Assembly: GCA_945889545.1 (NCBI GenBank)
Contig: CAMDCC010000183.1
Coordinates: 1-6,345 of the forward strand
DNA from: Bifidobacterium breve
GTDB taxonomy: Bacteria; Actinomycetota; Acidimicrobiia; IMCC26256; PALSA-555
Reading direction: 5' to 3'
DNA: 6,345 nt
In this document: piece by piece, positions 5,870 through 6,345 of the stretch
Numbering within the stretch: position 1 is the stretch's first letter
Layout of the letters: the number at the start of each line of letters is the position of its first letter
Position numbers and translations under genes: made by a program
The notes under the pieces: model-generated
The model's input: only the letters and a program-made list of their open reading frames with translations
Told to the model about the DNA's origin: nothing
Database searches by the model: none

Positions 5870-6345
5870 CGAGCGGTCCTGGCCCATTCGCGAACATCGG
5901 GGACAAACAACTCCGGCACTTCACCGGCTGCAAAGTGCCCGCCGCGGGGCATGTCGGCGAAGTGCACGAGGTCGAACTGCGCCTCGGCCCACCTACGAGA
6001 CGTACGCATGATCTCCTTGGGATAGCGCGCGTAGCCGACCGGCTGGGTGGCCTTGGAGAACAGGTCGAGCGTGCCATCCTTCAAACCCTTGTCGAACTCG
6101 TAGTACATCCGAGCCGACGAGTGTGCCGTCGCCGTGAACCAGTACAGGCTGATGTTGTCGAGGAGCTGATCCTTCGTGAACGAGCGCTCAACATCGCCGT
6201 CGCAGTCCGACCACGTGCGGAACTTCTCGACGATCCACGCGGCGAGGCCGGCCGGTGAGTCGTCGAGCGCGTAGCCAACGGTCTGTGGCTTCGTGCTCTG
6301 CTCCTTGAAGTACCCGGAGTCATCGTCGTTGTACCTCGCCATGTC
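5866..6345 (-). CDS. Second EHN-type epoxide hydrolase, C-terminal part only (runs off right edge)
   Basis: The last 160 codons or so of an epoxide hydrolase paralogous to the complete one in this window; the frame is open at the right edge, so the EHN domain, HGWPG and nucleophile Asp lie outside. Numbering from the first Met visible (base 6342), the lid tyrosine Y11 (SGYFKEQSTKPQT), Y80 (RMYYE), the acid E110 (YPKEI) and catalytic H136 (PRGGHFAAGEVP) are all present, with the same 26-residue acid-to-His spacing as the complete paralogue. Both end in a near-identical block (VPDVRE followed by RT-R). This part looks intact rather than decayed. The TGA stop overlaps the preferred SDR start by 4 nt, suggesting one transcript with the hydrolase first. 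The ATG at 6342 is not the start because it lies within the conserved lid domain. Confidence 0.88.
   Translation of the reverse strand, partial: DMARYNDDDSGYFKEQSTKPQTVGYALDDSPAGLAAWIVEKFRTWSDCDGDVERSFTKDQLLDNISLYWFTATAHSSARMYYEFDKGLKDGTLDLFSKATQPVGYARYPKEIMRTSRRWAEAQFDLVHFADMPRGGHFAAGEVPELFVPDVREWARTAR

Overview
This is a compact, high-GC, gene-dense stretch that reads as chromosomal DNA of an actinobacterium. Signs are the GC-rich third codon positions, frequent GTG starts, an extracellular Thr/Pro-rich linker, a TANNNT-type -10 element, an MT0933-type small protein and two epoxide hydrolases. Acidimicrobiia or a related lineage is my guess at the class, not a demonstrated assignment. No rRNA, tRNA, CRISPR array, transposase or phage gene was seen. 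The longest gene-free stretch is about 160 nt (1292-1451), and it is filled by regulatory structure.

Layout, plus strand: (1) the 3' part of a secreted periplasmic-binding-protein-like gene (Leu/Ile/Val-binding-protein fold) whose start lies left of the window. (2) A GC hairpin right after its stop and a candidate -10 element. (3) A yybP-ykoY (manganese) riboswitch with a visible expression platform. (4) A terC/alx-family membrane protein gene, the classic client of this riboswitch class.

Layout, minus strand, read right to left: (5) the C-terminal half of an EHN-type epoxide hydrolase running off the right edge. (6) A classical SDR dehydrogenase overlapping it by 4 nt (GTGA). (7) A 90-nt gap holding a perfect 14-bp inverted repeat. 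(8) A complete second epoxide hydrolase, paralogous to the first. (9) A 62-aa MT0933-like antitoxin-family protein. (10) An aldo/keto reductase whose 3' end overlaps terC tail-to-tail by 65 bp.

How the genes may work together: the riboswitch-terC unit is a self-contained Mn2+-responsive export module. In the predicted leader the aptamer's P1 helix and a hairpin covering the terC Shine-Dalgarno compete for the same 3' strand, which suggests translational switching on by Mn2+. The minus-strand genes all point the same way with gaps of -4, 90, 43 and 75 nt. They could form one operon or two short ones. Epoxide hydrolase plus SDR (plus AKR) suits a pathway that opens epoxides to diols and then oxidises or reduces the alcohol/carbonyl products, but no substrate can be read from sequence. 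I do not see a wholly new system. The most interesting items are the competing riboswitch structures, the double dyad in the SDR-hydrolase gap, the hydrolase-SDR-hydrolase arrangement and the orphan antitoxin-like gene.
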